From positions 1 to 7,249 of the forward strand of contig JAUNXD010000083.1 in the NCBI GenBank assembly GCA_030539985.1: a DNA stretch of 7,249 bases, read 5' to 3'. The notes beneath the pieces were generated by a model. It did not search any database, was not told the DNA's origin, and saw nothing but the letters and a program-made list of their open reading frames with translations. This DNA comes from Methanobrevibacter sp. GTDB taxonomy: Archaea > Methanobacteriota > Methanobacteria > Methanobacteriales > Methanobacteriaceae. The translations under genes and the position numbers were made by a program. Of the stretch, positions 5,767 to 7,249 are shown piece after piece; within the stretch, counting starts at the first letter, position 1, and every line of letters begins with the position of its first letter.

Positions 5767-5785
5767 ACCTAAAAAAGGTGTAACT
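5767..5785 (+). promoter_or_regulatory. grpE ribosome binding site with a possible masking hairpin
   Basis: AGGTG (5776-5780) lies 5 bp before the grpE ATG and fits the archaeal anti-Shine-Dalgarno sequence, deciding the start. ACCT (5767-5770) and AGGT (5776-5779) can pair around five A's, covering most of the site. Confidence 0.6.
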
Positions 5786-6337
5786 ATGACTGATGAAAAT
5801 AAAAGCGAAACTGAAGTAGACACCATTGATTTCGATGAAAAAATTGAGGAACTTGAAAATGAGTTAGCTCAAAAAAATGAAGAAATCGAAAAACTTCAAA
5901 AAGATCTTGAAAAATCCGAATCCGAAACCCAGGAATACATTTCACTGTCACAAAGACTTCAGGCGGATTTCGAAAATTTCAAAAAGATAACCGATAAAAG
6001 AAATAAGGATCTTCTAAAATTCGCAAATGAAAATGTTATAAAAGAGTTTCTAGATTGTTATGAAGACTTCGGTAGAGCTTTAGAAACCGAAAATGACGAA
6101 GATTTAAGAAAAGGAATTGAATTGATATACAATAAGTTTACAGATGTTCTCACCAAAGAGGGAGTGAGTGAAATTCCCGCAAAAGGTGAAAAATTCGACC
6201 TGAACAAGCATGAAGCATTGATGGTTCAGGAATCCGATGAAGTGGAAAACGGATACATCATTGAAGAATTGATGAAAGGATACATGTACAAGGACAAAGT
6301 TCTTAAATATTCAAAAGTTATAGTTTGTAAAAAATAA
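5786..6337 (+). CDS. grpE: Nucleotide exchange factor GrpE
   Basis: GrpE is the cytoplasmic co-chaperone that makes DnaK (Hsp70) release ADP so that substrate is freed and the cycle restarts. The 183-residue protein starts with an acidic tail (1-16), followed by a long heptad-rich coiled coil (about 17-80), the conserved dimer segment RLQADFENFKKITDKR (57-72), a short helical bundle (about 83-126), and the C-terminal beta domain that contacts DnaK: GEKFDLNKHEALM (134-146) and KGYMYKDKVLKYSKVIV (164-180). Length is normal for the family. The ATG is fixed by AGGTG 5 bp upstream and the match of the acidic N-terminus. dnaK follows after 42 bp in the same direction, so both are probably one transcript, with dnaJ expected beyond the window. 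Regulation by the divergent winged-helix protein through the two operators is inferred. Confidence 0.95.
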   Translation: MTDENKSETEVDTIDFDEKIEELENELAQKNEEIEKLQKDLEKSESETQEYISLSQRLQADFENFKKITDKRNKDLLKFANENVIKEFLDCYEDFGRALETENDEDLRKGIELIYNKFTDVLTKEGVSEIPAKGEKFDLNKHEALMVQESDEVENGYIIEELMKGYMYKDKVLKYSKVIVCKK

Positions 6338-6367
6338 CGTTTATTAAATAATTTATAAAAAAAAAAT

Positions 6368-6375
6368 AAGGTGAT
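6368..6375 (+). promoter_or_regulatory. Strong ribosome binding site of dnaK
   Basis: AAGGTGAT, a near-full match to the archaeal 16S rRNA 3' end, lies 4 bp before the ATG at 6380 and settles the dnaK start. Confidence 0.75.
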
Positions 6376-6379
6376 AATT

Positions 6380-7249
6380 ATGTCTGATACTAAAAAAGAA
6401 AAAATTATTGGAATTGACTTAGGTACAAGTAACTCAGCAGCATCAGTGCTTGTAGGGGGAAAACCTACTACAATCCCATCTGCTGAAGGTGCAAGCCAAT
6501 ACGGTAAATCATTCCCAAGTTATGTTGCATTTACCGAAGACGGTCAAATGTTAGTTGGTGAACCGGCAAGAAGACAAGCAGTAACCAACCCAGAAAATAC
6601 AATCAGTGCAATCAAAAGAAGTATGGGTACAGACCATAAAGTTACCGTTAACGGAAAACAGTACTCACCACAAGAGATTTCCGCATTCATCCTTCAAAAA
6701 ATCAAAAAAGATGCAGAAACCTTCTTAGGAGAACCTATTCAAAAAGCTGTAATTACCGTACCTGCTTACTTTGACGATAACCAAAGGACTGCAACCAAAG
6801 ACGCAGGAACCATTGCAGGACTTGACGTTGTAAGACTCGTTAACGAACCTACCGCAGCAAGCCTCGCATACGGTCTTGACAAAGCGGAAGAAGATGACAT
6901 GAACATCATGGTATACGATTTAGGTGGAGGTACCTTAGACGTAACCATCATGGAGTTCGGTGGAGGAGTATTTGAAGTAAGATCCACCAGCGGTGACACC
7001 CAACTCGGTGGTACTGATATGGATAACGTTTTAATCAAATACTTAGCGGATGAATTCAAAGCACAAGAAGGTATTGACTTAATGGACAATGACCAAGCAG
7101 TACAAAGATTAAGAGAAGCTGCTGAAAAAGCAAAAATCGAATTATCCACCACAACAACAACTGAAGTAAACTTACCATTCATTGCAATGGGTACTGACGG
7201 AACTCCTAAAAACTTAATCATTTCACTTACAAGAGCTAAATTAGAAGAG
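6380..7249 (+). CDS. dnaK: Molecular chaperone DnaK (Hsp70), 3' partial
   Basis: DnaK binds unfolded protein segments in an ATP-driven cycle with DnaJ and GrpE. The frame is open from the ATG to the last base, giving 290 codons, about the first three quarters of the ATPase domain out of a protein usually near 610 residues. Visible are phosphate-1 GIDLGTSNS (11-19), the linking segment AVITVPAYFDDNQRTATKDAG (123-143, quoted in part), NEPTAASLAYG (155-165), phosphate-2 VYDLGGGTLDV (178-188), GDTQLGGTDMD (205-215) and the EAAEKAKIELS helix (246-256). After AIKRSMG (77-83) the roughly 24-residue insert of proteobacterial DnaK is missing, as in Firmicutes. EGASQYGKSFPS (36-47) is four residues longer than the usual EGDRTTPS loop. 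The strong AAGGTGAT supports the start. It follows grpE by 42 bp, likely as an operon. Confidence 0.97.
   Translation, partial: MSDTKKEKIIGIDLGTSNSAASVLVGGKPTTIPSAEGASQYGKSFPSYVAFTEDGQMLVGEPARRQAVTNPENTISAIKRSMGTDHKVTVNGKQYSPQEISAFILQKIKKDAETFLGEPIQKAVITVPAYFDDNQRTATKDAGTIAGLDVVRLVNEPTAASLAYGLDKAEEDDMNIMVYDLGGGTLDVTIMEFGGGVFEVRSTSGDTQLGGTDMDNVLIKYLADEFKAQEGIDLMDNDQAVQRLREAAEKAKIELSTTTTTEVNLPFIAMGTDGTPKNLIISLTRAKLEE

Noticed and set aside
5584..5826. 80-codon minus-strand frame in the regulator-grpE spacer
   Set aside because: It runs antisense into the start of grpE, covers operator copy 2 and the leader, and has a Ser/Phe-rich translation from T-rich DNA with no family resemblance.
6350..6360. 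TATA-like AATTTATAAAA before dnaK as an internal promoter
   Set aside because: It would place the mRNA start at the ATG itself, leaving the strong AAGGTGAT ribosome site untranscribed. Read-through from grpE is simpler.
6766..7221. 151-codon open frame on the minus strand
   Set aside because: It is the antisense of the unmistakable dnaK coding sequence and its translation is a low-complexity Ser/Val-rich product typical of a shadow frame.

Overview
The window looks like a piece of a low-GC methanogen genome of the order Methanobacteriales, most like Methanobrevibacter. The reasons are archaeal TATA elements (TTATATAA) about 25-30 bp before start codons, archaeal-style ribosome binding sites (AAGGTGAT before dnaK), a hydrogenase-maturation gene (hypF), a methanogen-type LarB, and a DnaK with a methanobacterial-looking N-terminus. 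The genus is an inference from remembered protein similarity, not a search.

Left part (1-1864). A 5'-truncated ABC-transporter ATPase of the polysaccharide/teichoic-acid exporter type (TagH/Wzt-like) overlaps by 8 bp a small gene for an N-terminally anchored, sequon-rich outside-facing protein. A GNAT N-acetyltransferase gene converges on this pair with only 3 bp between the stops.

Middle (1865-4922). larB (nickel-pincer nucleotide cofactor synthesis) is read leftward, directly abutting and probably co-transcribed with the acetyltransferase. hypF (CN ligand synthesis for [NiFe] hydrogenases) is read rightward. They diverge from a 55-bp AT-rich spacer with one central palindromic TATA box, and neither has a Shine-Dalgarno sequence.

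Right part (4923-7249). A winged-helix regulator gene (leftward, with a clear hairpin plus T-tract terminator) diverges from grpE-dnaK (rightward; dnaK runs off the window after 290 codons). The 245-bp spacer holds the most interesting signal: two perfect 16-bp copies of a TAAC-N5-GTTA dyad, 35 bp apart. This has the same half-sites and spacing as the published HSR1 heat-shock operator of Archaeoglobus fulgidus (CTAAC-N5-GTTAG, from memory). One copy abuts the TATA of the regulator gene and the other abuts a TATA-like element pointing to grpE. The model is an autoregulated, HSR1-like archaeal repressor controlling a DnaK machine of bacterial descent. The predicted grpE leader also contains a 14-bp long-range complementarity and a small hairpin over the ribosome binding site, so a second, RNA-level layer of control is possible but unproven.

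No tRNA, rRNA, CRISPR array, insertion sequence or attachment site was seen. No gene-free stretch exceeds 300 bases.
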